A stretch of 64,000 bases of DNA from positions 744,001 to 808,000 of the forward strand of contig OZ242299.1 in NCBI GenBank assembly GCA_965207995.1. The letters run 5' to 3'. The notes below the pieces were generated by a model. The model made no database searches. It was not told the origin of the DNA and saw nothing but the letters and a program-made list of their open reading frames with translations. Both the position numbers and the translations under genes were made by a program. Source of the stretch: DAOUKH01 sp965207995. GTDB lineage: Bacteria > Chloroflexota > Dehalococcoidia > SHYB01. Below are positions 49,195-59,941 of this stretch, piece by piece; within the stretch, counting starts at the first letter, position 1; the number at the start of each line of letters is the position of its first letter.

Positions 49195-50412
49195 CTAGCC
49201 GATCCACGGCCTGCCCGCGTTCAGGCGCGTCTCGATCTCCCGTCCGATGGAGAGGTTGAGCACTTTGTGGCCCCCCTCGCCGTGCTGGATGCCGATGGCG
49301 TCGCGCACCAGCTTCTCGATGGGCATGCCCCGGATCACGCCGTAGCCGCCGAAGAGGTCGAGGGAGTGCAGGGCGATCTTGAGGGCGGTCTCGGCGCAGT
49401 AGACGCGGTTGGCCTTCAGGAGGTTGCGGTCGATCTCCTCGGCGTGGGCCACCATCCAGGCGGCGCGCCAGATCAGGCTTCGCGCCGCCTGGAGCGAGGT
49501 GTACATCTCGGCGATGGAATGCGCTATGGCCTGGTGTTGAATGATGTTCTTGCCGCCCTGACGCCGCCCGTTGGCATAGTTGACGCCGGCGTCGAGCGCG
49601 GCCCGAGCCAGCGCCACGAGGTGCGCGGGGACCTCGATGTTGCCCGCGGCCTGATAGCGGCCCAGTTCGGGCGGCAGATACGCCTCGCGGCCGCCGAGCA
49701 GGTTTTCGGTGGGGATGCGGGCGTTGTCGAAAAAGAGCTCGGCCTGGTGGTAGGCGCGCCAGCCGATCTTGTCGTGGACGGTGCCCACGCGGACGCCGGG
49801 CGTCCCCTTCTCGACGATGAGGTAGCTGACGCCCTCCGCGGCGCGGACATTGGGGTTGGTGCGCACCCGGGGAATCCAGACGGAGGCGTTGTCGACGTGC
49901 GAGCCCCACTGCTTCACGCCGTTGACGACGTAGTGGTCGCCGTCTCGGATGGCAGTGGTCATGATGCCCTCGCCGGCAGGGGCGTCGTAGTAGCCCATCA
50001 CGTCGGCGCCGACGTTGGGTTCGGTGACGGGGAAGGAGAGGAGGAAGTCGTCTTCGTCGCGGAACCGGGGAAGATAGCGCTGCTTCTGGTCTTCCGTTCC
50101 CGCCACGAAGAGCAGGGGGGCGATCTTCCAGTTCTGGGAGAAGATCTTGGAGCAGCTCACGTCCTCGTAGGCCATCTCGTCGATGACGATGAGCTGAGAG
50201 AGGGCGTCGGCTTCGACGCCGCCCCACTCGGCGGGGAGCGTCAGGGTCCGCAGGCCGAGCTGCGAGCCCTTCTTGATGAGGTCCCAGGGGAAGTTGTCGG
50301 GGACGTCGCCCTGGTCCATCGCCATCGCGACGGGGCGTATCTCGTTGCGGGCGAAGTCGCGCGCCAGGCGCTGGAGGGCGCGCTGGTCTTCGGTCAGGTC
50401 GAATTCAAGCAT
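49195..50412 (-). CDS. Acyl-CoA dehydrogenase family protein
   Basis: 405 residues, FAD-dependent alpha,beta-dehydrogenation of an acyl-CoA. Landmarks: FDLTEDQRALQRLARDFARN, SFPVTEPNVGADV (FAD/substrate segment), KQWGSHVDNASVW, and the C-terminal DLFGGYGVIRGMPIEKLVRD with the IQHGEGGHKVLN tail. The catalytic base usually sits just before or within the Y-G-x-x-x-x-x-P region; I cannot fix it with certainty here. It is the first gene of the operon that runs through 45211. Electrons would pass to the ETF encoded at 58055-59871. Confidence 0.92.
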   Translation of the reverse strand: MLEFDLTEDQRALQRLARDFARNEIRPVAMAMDQGDVPDNFPWDLIKKGSQLGLRTLTLPAEWGGVEADALSQLIVIDEMAYEDVSCSKIFSQNWKIAPLLFVAGTEDQKQRYLPRFRDEDDFLLSFPVTEPNVGADVMGYYDAPAGEGIMTTAIRDGDHYVVNGVKQWGSHVDNASVWIPRVRTNPNVRAAEGVSYLIVEKGTPGVRVGTVHDKIGWRAYHQAELFFDNARIPTENLLGGREAYLPPELGRYQAAGNIEVPAHLVALARAALDAGVNYANGRRQGGKNIIQHQAIAHSIAEMYTSLQAARSLIWRAAWMVAHAEEIDRNLLKANRVYCAETALKIALHSLDLFGGYGVIRGMPIEKLVRDAIGIQHGEGGHKVLNLSIGREIETRLNAGRPWIG

Positions 50413-50489
50413 GGCGCGCCATAGTGTACACGCTCCCGCGCGGGGCGGGGCTCGCCCCGCCGAGGAAACCGTTGCCTAACTGGGACGGG

Positions 50490-50605
50490 GCAGGGAGTAG
50501 CGCCCTGCGGGCGCTCGCGCGCCTAGCGGCGCGCGCCCTCTCTCAAGTCTCCCCCAGAGGGGGAGAGGCTTAAGGCGCTCCCCCAAGGGCCTCCCAGGAG
50601 CGAAA
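50490..50605. repeat. Type-1 REP-like element upstream of leuS
   Basis: GCGCCCTGCGGGCGC, then GCGCGCCTAGCGGCGCGC, then CTCCCCCAGAGGGGGAGAGG and CTTAAGGCGCTCCCCC: the reverse complement of the block at 13634. It occupies most of the gap between the divergent acyl-CoA dehydrogenase and leuS. Confidence 0.75.
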
Positions 50606-50616
50606 GGGGCGCTTTC

Positions 50617-50625
50617 TGATACAAT
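50617..50625 (+). promoter_or_regulatory. Extended -10 promoter of leuS
   Basis: TGATACAAT matches TGnTATAAT with one change. It overlaps the in-frame ATG at 50624, which therefore cannot be the start codon. Confidence 0.5.
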
Positions 50626-50686
50626 GGCTTGCAAACCTGGAACGCCGAAGCCATCGGTGTCCCTCCTTCGAGCGCACATCGTCCCC

Positions 50687-53131
<2,445 letters not shown>

Positions 53132-53165
53132 CGCGGGCGGCCTCTACCAGCCCAGCAAGGCACCG

Positions 53166-53615
53166 ATGCAGAGCGACGCCAAGACGGTAGCGGAGTACCT
53201 GGCCGAGCTCGACGCCGACAGGCGCGAGGCCATCGGGGCCGTCCGCGGCGTCATCCTGGACAACCTTCCAGACGGCTACGAAGAGATGATGCTGTTCGGC
53301 ATGATCACCTACGCCGTGCCGCTGAGCGTGCTCGCCGACACCTACAACGGCCAACCGCTCATGTATGCCGCGCTGGCGTCGCAGAAGCGGCACATGGCCG
53401 TCTACCTCACCAACGTCTACGCCGACGGGTCCACCGAGGCCTGGTTCCGCGAGCGCTACCTGGCGACGGGCAAGCGGCTCGACATGGGGAAGTCGTGCGT
53501 CCGCTTCAGGAAGCTCGACGACCTGCCGCTGGACTTGGTCGGCGAGGCCATCGCCAGGACGCCCATCGACGAGTTCGTCGAGCTATACAGGGCGTCGAGG
53601 TCGGGCCGCAAGTAG
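53166..53615 (+). CDS. DUF1801 (YdhG-like) domain protein
   Basis: 149 residues. Landmarks of the family: VAEYLAELDADRREAIGAVR, PDGYEEMMLFGMITYAVPL and KRHMAVYL, followed by a C-terminal part with GKSCVRFRKLDDLPLDLVG. The fold is a small alpha/beta domain with a hydrophobic pocket, related to the iron-chaperone frataxin-like YdhG group; the biochemical role is unproven. It is 34 bases after leuS. Confidence 0.82.
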   Translation: MQSDAKTVAEYLAELDADRREAIGAVRGVILDNLPDGYEEMMLFGMITYAVPLSVLADTYNGQPLMYAALASQKRHMAVYLTNVYADGSTEAWFRERYLATGKRLDMGKSCVRFRKLDDLPLDLVGEAIARTPIDEFVELYRASRSGRK

Positions 53616-53669
53616 CGCGGCGTTGACACCCCGCGCGGCGGTGGCGATTATCGCCGTGGGAGGGATGCC

Positions 53670-54731
53670 ATGACCGCGCTCCGCGTTATCGACGCCGACG
53701 GCCACGTAAACGAGCCCGAGGACCTCTGGGCGGAGCGACTGCCGTCGCGGTACCACCGGATGGCGCCGCGCCGGGTGCTGGACTCTCAGGGGCGTATCCG
53801 CCTCTTCATCGCGGAGGAGCTGCAGCCCTTCCTGCCCAGCCTCACCATGGAGCAGGCGCAGCGGCCCGGCGGCGTCGACCCCAAGGCGCGCCTGGTTGAC
53901 ATGGACGCCGAGGGGCTGGACGTGGCGGTGTGCTTCACCTCCATCGGGCTCTACTTCGGCGGGGTCGGCGACGCCGACCTCAACGCCGCCCTCTGCCGGG
54001 CCTACAACGACTGGCTCTACGACTACACCCAGGCGGCGCCGGACCGGCTCGCCGGCGTGGCGATGGTCCCCCAACTCGACGTCGGCCTCGCGATGGAGGA
54101 GGCGGAGCGGGCCGTCGGCGACCTCGGCTTCAAGGCGGTCATGTGGCGGCCCAACCCCATCGCGGGGCGCGATCTCGACCACCCGGCCCTGGCGCCGTTC
54201 CTCTCACTCATGGAAGAGCTGGGGGCGGCGCTCGCCATCCACGAGGGCACGTCGCAGAACCTGCCCCAAGCAGGGCTCGACCGCTTCGACAACTACCTGT
54301 ACCGGCACATGGTGTCGCACCCCCACGAGCAGCAGATGGCCTGCATGACGCTCATCTGCGGCGGCGCGCTGGAGCGGCACCCACGGCTCAAGGTCGTGTT
54401 CCTCGAGTCGGGGGCGGGCTGGATCGCGCACTGGCTTGAGCGGATGGACGACCACATCAAGCACTGGGGCTACACCAGCGGCCCGCTGGCGCTGAAGCCG
54501 TCGGAGTACTACCAACGGCAGTGCTTCATCTCGGCCGACCCCGACGAAGCGATCATCCCCGGCCTCGTGCAGGCGCTGGGCGACGACACCATCGTCTTCG
54601 CCACCGACTACCCGCACAGCGACAGCATCTTCCCCGGCGTCGTCGCCGCCCTTCGCGACCGCGCCGACCTCGCCGAGGAGACGAAGGCCAAGATCCTCGG
54701 CGAGAACGCGGCGCGGCTGTACGGGCTGTAG
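53670..54731 (+). CDS. Amidohydrolase-2 family (ACMSD-like) metal-dependent hydrolase/decarboxylase
   Basis: 353 residues. TIM-barrel amidohydrolase: metal motif D-A-D-G-H at the N-terminus, LAIHEGTSQN (His ligand region), FLESGAGWIAHWLERMDDH, and the closing ATDYPHSDSIFPG with the catalytic Asp. This subgroup includes aminocarboxymuconate semialdehyde decarboxylase and other non-oxidative decarboxylases or hydrolases of aromatic catabolism. Substrate unknown. GGGAGGG precedes ATG 53670. Confidence 0.9.
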   Translation: MTALRVIDADGHVNEPEDLWAERLPSRYHRMAPRRVLDSQGRIRLFIAEELQPFLPSLTMEQAQRPGGVDPKARLVDMDAEGLDVAVCFTSIGLYFGGVGDADLNAALCRAYNDWLYDYTQAAPDRLAGVAMVPQLDVGLAMEEAERAVGDLGFKAVMWRPNPIAGRDLDHPALAPFLSLMEELGAALAIHEGTSQNLPQAGLDRFDNYLYRHMVSHPHEQQMACMTLICGGALERHPRLKVVFLESGAGWIAHWLERMDDHIKHWGYTSGPLALKPSEYYQRQCFISADPDEAIIPGLVQALGDDTIVFATDYPHSDSIFPGVVAALRDRADLAEETKAKILGENAARLYGL

Positions 54732-54783
54732 GGGACGGCTCTGCGCCTGGAGAAGCGCCCTCCAAGGGCGTGGGGCTCTCCGG

Positions 54784-54822
54784 TTGCGTGTGGGATGCCG
54801 GGTGAGTATGATTTAACTACTC
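54784..54822 (+). promoter_or_regulatory. Promoter and operator of the toxin-antitoxin operon
   Basis: TTGCGT (54784-54789), a 17-base spacer and TATGAT (54807-54812). An inverted repeat GAGTA-N9-TACTC (54804-54822) covers the -10, a fitting site for autoregulation by the antitoxin. Confidence 0.5.
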
Positions 54823-54844
54823 TGCAATTCATATTGGAGAAAGC

Positions 54845-55075
54845 ATGAGAATATCGGAGCGGGGTCAAATCACCATCCCCAAGCATCTGCGGGAGCGGTT
54901 CGGGATGCACCGCAACGTCGAGGTCGAGATTAGCCCGACCGACGACGGCCTGCTGATCCAGAAACGCACGGCGGCGAAGCACCCGGTGGACCGCGTGTAC
55001 GGGATCCTGGGCAAGGGAGCACTCGGTGAAGGCGTAAGTGTCGACGCCTACATCGAGGAAATCCGCGGGAGATGA
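54845..55075 (+). CDS. vapB: AbrB/MazE-family antitoxin (VapB-type)
   Basis: 76 residues. The N-terminal swapped-hairpin DNA-binding domain reads RISERGQITIPKHLRERFGM. The C-terminal part (VDRVYGILGKGALGEGVSVD) should wrap the toxin. GGAGA precedes ATG 54845. It overlaps the toxin gene by 4 bases and very likely represses its own promoter, together with the toxin. Confidence 0.88.
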   Translation: MRISERGQITIPKHLRERFGMHRNVEVEISPTDDGLLIQKRTAAKHPVDRVYGILGKGALGEGVSVDAYIEEIRGR

Positions 55076-55473
55076 TCACCGCCGCGGATACCAACGTCCT
55101 ACTCGATGTATTCGTACCGAGTGACGAATACGGTCCCCAGTCTCGCGAGTGGATTCGAGAGGCCTATAACGCCGGGGCGATTGTCGTGTGTGATGTCGTC
55201 TATGCGGAACTCGTTCCGTCCTTCGGCGATCGAGCTTCGCTCGAAGACGCGCTGCACGGCATCGGCGCCACCTTATCTCCGATCAACTCCGCCATGGCTT
55301 ATGAGGCAGGTCTGCGCTGGAAGCGATACCGCGGGGCCGGCGGCCCGCGAGAGCGGATCATCACCGACTTCCTCATTGGCGCTCATGCCACGGTGGTCGC
55401 CGACGTTTTCCTGACCCGCGACCGCGGCTTCTTCTCAACCTACTTCCCGGAGTTGCGCGGGCCCGGAAGTTGA
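55072..55473 (+). CDS. vapC: PIN-domain ribonuclease toxin (VapC-type)
   Basis: 133 residues, start in the ATGA overlap with the antitoxin. Acidic metal ligands of PIN nucleases are present: AADTNVLLD (Asp), VYAELVPSF (Glu), TDFLIGAHA (Asp) and LTRDRGFF (Asp). It would cleave RNA when freed from its antitoxin. Base composition is slightly lower in GC than the surrounding genes, consistent with mobility. Confidence 0.9.
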   Translation: MITAADTNVLLDVFVPSDEYGPQSREWIREAYNAGAIVVCDVVYAELVPSFGDRASLEDALHGIGATLSPINSAMAYEAGLRWKRYRGAGGPRERIITDFLIGAHATVVADVFLTRDRGFFSTYFPELRGPGS

Positions 55474-55584
55474 AGGGCACGCGCCGTCAGATCGGGCGTT
55501 GACCTCCGACGCGTGAGGGGCTACCGTCCCCACGCGGGCGCCCTCGCAGAGGCGTAGAGCAGGGCCGCCCCGAGGGAGGCGGCA

Positions 55585-55998
55585 ATGCCGGTCAAGGCCT
55601 TCGATCACGTGGCGATCCCGACGGCGGACGCGGAGCGGTTCCTGGCGTACTACAAGCGCCTCGGCTTCACCTTCATCAACGAGGAGAAGTGGCGGCGCGG
55701 CGAGAGCCCGATCTTCTCCCTACGCATCGGCGAGCACAACATGATCAACGTGCATCCCGAGGGCTTCACGGCAAACCTCCGAGGCGAGACGGCCCTGCCG
55801 GGCTGCGGCGACCTCTGCTTCGTCTGGGACGGCACGATCGAAGAGGTGCAAGAGATGCTGGCCAAGGCCGGGGTCGAGCCGGTCACGGGGCCGGTCCCGC
55901 GCTACGGGGGCCGGAACGGCGGGGCGAGCTCCTCGACCAGCATCTACATCGTCGACCCCGACAAGAACCTCGTCGAGTTCATGGTCTACGACGAGTAG
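55585..55998 (+). CDS. VOC-superfamily (glyoxalase-like) protein
   Basis: 137 residues. Two beta-alpha-beta-beta-beta modules: FDHVAIPTADAERFLAYYKR with the first metal His, and DLCFVWDGTIEEVQEMLAKAG followed by SIYIVDPDKNLVEFMVYD with the last Glu ligand. The middle segment (GEHNMINVHPEGF) supplies another His. Resembles lyases and dioxygenases of the family. It is the first gene of a block with a crotonase and an SDR, 23 bases before the next start. Confidence 0.87.
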   Translation: MPVKAFDHVAIPTADAERFLAYYKRLGFTFINEEKWRRGESPIFSLRIGEHNMINVHPEGFTANLRGETALPGCGDLCFVWDGTIEEVQEMLAKAGVEPVTGPVPRYGGRNGGASSSTSIYIVDPDKNLVEFMVYDE

Positions 55999-56020
55999 CG
56001 GGCGGCGGCCTCGACCCACG

Positions 56021-56818
56021 ATGAGCTACGAGACGGTCCGCTACGAAGTCGATGATGTTGGCGTCGCCGTGGCGACGCTCGACCGGCCGGACCACCGCAA
56101 CGCCCTCGACAGCGTCATGCGCCGCGAGATCGTCGAGGTCTTCGCCCGCGTCAACGACGACCCGGACGTGCGCGCCCTTGTCCTCACCGGCGCGGGGACG
56201 GAATACTTCTCGGCGGGGGCCGACCAGAAGGAGCGAAGCGCGGGCGGCGCAATGCCGTCGGAGCAGATCCGGCGCAACCACCTGCATCCCACCAACGCGC
56301 TCTCGGCACGGCTGCAACGGGTCGAGAAGCCCGTCGTGGCGGCGGTGAACGGGACGTGCGTGGGCGGCGGGCTCGCCCTCGCGGCGGGCTGCGACGTCGT
56401 GCTGGCATCGGAGAACGCGCGCTTCCGCGTGGCCCACGCCGCGCTCGGCGTCGGCATCCTCGACGCATTGGGCTGGCTGCTCCCCCGCCACATCGGCCCG
56501 CAGCGCACCTTCGAGCTCTACGCCACCAACCGCATCATGGAAGCGGCGGAGGCGAAGGAAGCCGGTCTGGTCTTCAAGGTCACCCCGCCCGACGAATTGA
56601 TGCCGGAGGCGTTGAAGCTGGCACGAGCCTTCGCCGCGGGTCCGCCGCTGGGCATGATGATGACGAAGCGCGCCATCCTGCGGGGCCGGGGCCGCGACCT
56701 CGATGACTACCTCGAGTTCGAGCGGCTGGCGTACCAGGTCTGCTATTACTCCGAGGACTCGAAGGAGGCGCGGCGCGCCTTCATGGAGCGGCGCGAGCCG
56801 AAGTACCAGGGACGGTGA
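56021..56818 (+). CDS. Enoyl-CoA hydratase/isomerase family protein
   Basis: 265 residues. Crotonase fold: VATLDRPDHRNALDSVM, LTGAGTEYFSAGADQKER, AAVNGTCVGGGLALAAGCD (full G-G-G oxyanion loop) and VAHAALGVGILDALGWLLPR. Neither classical Glu is evident at its usual place, so the reaction may be isomerisation or hydrolysis. It ends ERREPKYQGR. Ten bases separate it from the SDR gene. Confidence 0.86.
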   Translation: MSYETVRYEVDDVGVAVATLDRPDHRNALDSVMRREIVEVFARVNDDPDVRALVLTGAGTEYFSAGADQKERSAGGAMPSEQIRRNHLHPTNALSARLQRVEKPVVAAVNGTCVGGGLALAAGCDVVLASENARFRVAHAALGVGILDALGWLLPRHIGPQRTFELYATNRIMEAAEAKEAGLVFKVTPPDELMPEALKLARAFAAGPPLGMMMTKRAILRGRGRDLDDYLEFERLAYQVCYYSEDSKEARRAFMERREPKYQGR

Positions 56819-56828
56819 GGACACACCC

Positions 56829-57722
56829 ATGAGCAAGGTCGCGCTGATAACGGGAGCGAGCCGCGGCATCGGCAAGGCGATCTGCGCCCACCTCGCCCTC
56901 GAGGGCTTTTCGATCGCGGTGACGGCGCGGTCGGTGAGCGAGAACGACATGACGCCCTACCCCGGCACGATCCACGAGACGGCGGCGTTGGTGGAGTCGT
57001 TGGGCGGACGGGCGCTCCCCATCCGCTGCGACGTCGGCGATCCCGACGACATCGAAGGGGCCGTCGGGAAGACGCTGGAGGCGTTCGGGCGCCTCGACGT
57101 CATGATCAACAACGCGCGCTACGAGGGGCCGGCCAACTGGGAGAAGATCGAGGACCTCGAATGGGACTTGATCAGCACGGCCATCGACTGCAACTTCAAG
57201 GCCCCGCTCATGTTCATGCGCTTGCTGATTCCGCAAATGGCGAAGCAGGGCGGCGGCCTCTTCATCAATGTCACGACCGGCATCGAGGGTCACCTGCCAA
57301 ACCAGAACATGCCGGGGCAGGCGTCGACGAGCCTGCTCTACCCCAGCACCAAGGCCGGCCTGAACTGGACAACGATGCTCATCGCCAAGGAAGTCCGCGA
57401 GCACAACATCGCCGCGGTGGGCCTCCAGCCGGGGGCAACCCTGGTGGAGCGGGTGACCGTCTCCAAGGAGGCGGGCATGGGCTACAACCTGCCGCGCCGC
57501 CACTCGGTGCACATGCCGTGCGTCGTCGTCTCGCACCTAGCCACGCTGGCCGACCCCATGCCCTACAACGGGGAGATCATCGTGGCGCACGACTTCGCCC
57601 TGGAACACGGCCTGATGACCGAGGACGAGATCGCCCACCCCTTCAAAGAAGGCGAGGTCTACGACGCCTACGCCGAGCCCTACTGGCTCGCCCTCCGCGA
57701 GGCCCGCGCCGGGCGGGGATAG
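56829..57722 (+). CDS. Short-chain dehydrogenase/reductase
   Basis: 297 residues from ATG 56829. Rossmann motif ITGASRGIGKAI, the N-N-A-R variant of NNAG, and the active-site Y-P-S-T-K with Tyr and Lys. The catalytic Ser position seems to be Thr (NVTTGIEG). About 50 residues after the core (VYDAYAEPYWLALREARAG) are longer than a minimal SDR. It probably reduces or oxidises a hydroxyacyl intermediate formed by the preceding crotonase. Confidence 0.9.
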   Translation: MSKVALITGASRGIGKAICAHLALEGFSIAVTARSVSENDMTPYPGTIHETAALVESLGGRALPIRCDVGDPDDIEGAVGKTLEAFGRLDVMINNARYEGPANWEKIEDLEWDLISTAIDCNFKAPLMFMRLLIPQMAKQGGGLFINVTTGIEGHLPNQNMPGQASTSLLYPSTKAGLNWTTMLIAKEVREHNIAAVGLQPGATLVERVTVSKEAGMGYNLPRRHSVHMPCVVVSHLATLADPMPYNGEIIVAHDFALEHGLMTEDEIAHPFKEGEVYDAYAEPYWLALREARAGRG

Positions 57723-57910
57723 GGCGGAGAGCAGCGCCCTGTGGGCGCTCGCGCGCCTGGCGGCGCGCGCCCTCTCTCACATCTCCCCCAGAGGGGGAGA
57801 GGGAAGACCCACCCCCGCTCCACCCGCTTCCAACCATCGACGGGAGTCGTGCAAGATCTCCTCTGGGAGAGGCTGAGAGGGCTCGCCGCAGGCACCAGGA
57901 GAGCGGCCCA
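57722..57910. repeat. REP-like palindromes between the SDR gene and etfB
   Basis: GCGCCCTGTGGGCGC, GCGCGCCTGGCGGCGCGC and CTCCCCCAGAGGGGGAGAGG (57730-57803) repeat the block at 50490; a partial copy CTCCTCTGGGAGAGGCTGAG follows near 57860. The rest of this 332-base gap holds the etfB promoter and leader. Confidence 0.72.
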
Positions 57911-57926
57911 AACCGGCTCCGAAATC

Positions 57927-57955
57927 TTGACCCTCGACAGGGGCGGTGCTAGAGT
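57927..57955 (+). promoter_or_regulatory. Sigma-70 promoter of etfBA, TTGACC-17-TAGAGT
   Basis: TTGACC (57927-57932), 17-base spacer, TAGAGT (57950-57955). The predicted start near 57962 leaves a leader of about 93 bases. Confidence 0.65.
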
Positions 57956-57978
57956 ACACGGCGGTTCCGCAAGGCCTT

Positions 57979-58013
57979 CGCTGGGCGCACGTTTCGGCCC
58001 AGCGTTCTTTGTG
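57979..58013 (+). terminator. Attenuator-like hairpin in the etfB leader
   Basis: CGCTGGGC (57979-57986) pairs with GCCCAGCG (57997-58004) over a 10-base loop, then TTCTTTGTG. It lies downstream of the promoter and upstream of the gene, so it may attenuate etfBA or end a transcript coming from the SDR gene. Confidence 0.5.
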
Positions 58014-58054
58014 TAAAGGCCCGAAAAAGTGACATCCCGGAAAGAGGCCGCCGC

Positions 58055-58855
58055 ATGAACATCGTGTGCTTCGCCAAGCAGGTCATGGACCCCGAGACCC
58101 CCATGGTGAGCTTCAAGATCGACGAGGCCAACAACAAGGTCATGCCCGTGCAGGGCGTGGCGCCCGTGGTCAATGGATTCGACGAGAACGCTATCGAGGC
58201 CGCCCTGCAGCTCCGCGAGGAGCACGAGGGCACGATCCGCGTCGTCAGCCTGGGCAAGGAGCTGGTGCTCGACGTGATCAAGAAGCCGCTCTCGATGGGA
58301 GCGGACGAGCTCTATCTGCTGCAGGACGACGCCCTTGAAGAGGGCGACGCCTACTCGATCGCCCGCGCCCTCGCGGCGGCGGTGACCAAGCTCGGCGAGT
58401 ACGACCTCATCCTCTGCGGGAGGCAGGCATCCGACACCGACCGCGGGCAGGTCGGCCCGGCCGTGGCCGCGCTGCTCGGCATCCCGGTGATCACCCTGGC
58501 GCGCGGCGTCAAGGTCGAAGACGGCAAGGTGATCGTCGAGCGGGTACGGCAGGACGGCAGCGAGATCGCCGAGGCGCCGCTTCCCGCAGTGGTGACGGTG
58601 AGCAACGAGTTCGGCGAGCCCCGCTACCCCACCCTCCGCGGCATCATGCAGGCGGGCCGCAAGAAGCCGACGGTGTGGACCGCCGAGGACATCGGCGTCG
58701 ACACCGGCAGCGTCGGCGCGAGCGGCCGCGTGGTCGACCTCGACCGGCTCTTCATCCCCGTCGTCGAGAAGAACGTCGAGTGGATCGACGGCGACAACGG
58801 CGCGGAGAAGGGCCGCAACCTGGCGCTGAAGCTGCGCGAGGCCAAGCTCATCTAA
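58055..58855 (+). CDS. etfB: Electron transfer flavoprotein beta subunit
   Basis: 266 residues. It forms with EtfA the FAD/AMP heterodimer that takes electrons from acyl-CoA dehydrogenases. Landmarks: NIVCFAKQVMDPETP at the start, VVNGFDENAIEAALQLRE, ILCGRQASDTDRGQVGP (AMP site) and the ETF-beta signature VTVSNEFGEPRYPTLRGIM. It precedes etfA by 35 bases. Confidence 0.95.
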   Translation: MNIVCFAKQVMDPETPMVSFKIDEANNKVMPVQGVAPVVNGFDENAIEAALQLREEHEGTIRVVSLGKELVLDVIKKPLSMGADELYLLQDDALEEGDAYSIARALAAAVTKLGEYDLILCGRQASDTDRGQVGPAVAALLGIPVITLARGVKVEDGKVIVERVRQDGSEIAEAPLPAVVTVSNEFGEPRYPTLRGIMQAGRKKPTVWTAEDIGVDTGSVGASGRVVDLDRLFIPVVEKNVEWIDGDNGAEKGRNLALKLREAKLI

Positions 58856-58890
58856 CCCGACTTTATCTGAACGACAGGAGCAAGCGAACG

Positions 58891-59871
58891 ATGGCGGACA
58901 ACCAGGGCATTCTCGTATTCGCGGAGGTCTCCGACGGCAAGCTCCTCGGCGTGGCCAAGGAAGGCGTCGCCGTAGCGCGGTCGCTGGCCGCCGGAGGCGA
59001 CGTCTCCGCGATCATCATCGGCAGCACCGGCGACCTCGGCGCCGAGCTCATCGCCGCCAGCGCCGACAAGGTGCTGACCTTCGAAAACGCCGACCTCGCG
59101 TCCTACCAGCCGGACGCCTACGCCCAGGTGATGCTCCAGGCCGTCGAGGCCGTCTCACCCAAGGTCGTCATCATCGGCCAGACCGACGTGGGCCGCGACC
59201 TCGCCCCGAAGATCGCCTTCAAGCTCGGCGCGAGCCTGACCATGGACTCGGTCAACGTCACCATGGACGGCGGCACGCTGAAGGCCACGAAGCCCGTCTA
59301 CGGCGGCAACGCCCAGGCCACCTACGCCTCGGACGCGGCCCTGCACGTGGTGACGGTGCGCGTGAAGGCCTTCGAGCCGCTCCCACCGGACAGCGGGCGC
59401 AGCGGCAGCGTCGAGGCCCTCGACGCCACCGTCGACGAGTCGGCGGTGCAGGTCCGCATCACCGAGGTGAAGAAGCAGAAGTCGGAGGGCGTGCGCCTCG
59501 AGGACGCCGACGTGGTCGTCTCCGGCGGGCGCGGCTTCGGCGGGCCCGACCCGTTCGAGGACCTGCAGGCGCTTGCCGATGCGCTGGGCGGCGCCATGGG
59601 CGCGAGCCGCGCCGTCTGCGACGCGGGCTGGCTGCCCCACTCCTACCAGGTGGGACTGACCGGCAAGACGGTAACGCCCGACCTCTACATCGCCTTCGCC
59701 ATTTCCGGGGCCAGCCAGCACATGGCGGGCTGCTCCGGCTCGAAGAACATCGTCGCCATCAACAAGGACGCCGACGCGAACATCTTCCAGGAGGCGCGTT
59801 ACGGCGTCGTCGGTGAGTGGGAGGACATCCTGCCCGCCTTCACCGACATGGTCCGCGAGCTCAAAGGCTAG
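58891..59871 (+). CDS. etfA: Electron transfer flavoprotein alpha subunit
   Basis: 326 residues from ATG 58891 (AGGAG upstream). N-terminal domain ILVFAEVSDGKLLGVAKEG. C-terminal FAD domain VVSGGRGFGGPDPFEDLQAL, RAVCDAGWLPHSYQVGLTG, LYIAFAISGASQHMAGCSGS and the closing INKDADANIFQEARYGVVG. All FAD-contacting segments are intact. It would pass electrons to an ETF:quinone oxidoreductase outside the window. Confidence 0.95.
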   Translation: MADNQGILVFAEVSDGKLLGVAKEGVAVARSLAAGGDVSAIIIGSTGDLGAELIAASADKVLTFENADLASYQPDAYAQVMLQAVEAVSPKVVIIGQTDVGRDLAPKIAFKLGASLTMDSVNVTMDGGTLKATKPVYGGNAQATYASDAALHVVTVRVKAFEPLPPDSGRSGSVEALDATVDESAVQVRITEVKKQKSEGVRLEDADVVVSGGRGFGGPDPFEDLQALADALGGAMGASRAVCDAGWLPHSYQVGLTGKTVTPDLYIAFAISGASQHMAGCSGSKNIVAINKDADANIFQEARYGVVGEWEDILPAFTDMVRELKG

Positions 59872-59941
59872 GGCGCGCCGCCGGGAGCAGCGCAGGGGCG
59901 CGTCGAGGCGCCGGCCAAGGCCGCGCGCCGGAAGGGACGCG

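Noticed and set aside
44869..49198. Long plus-strand frames opposite the catabolic operon
   Set aside because: Antisense to five genes with clear family motifs and tight operon spacing.
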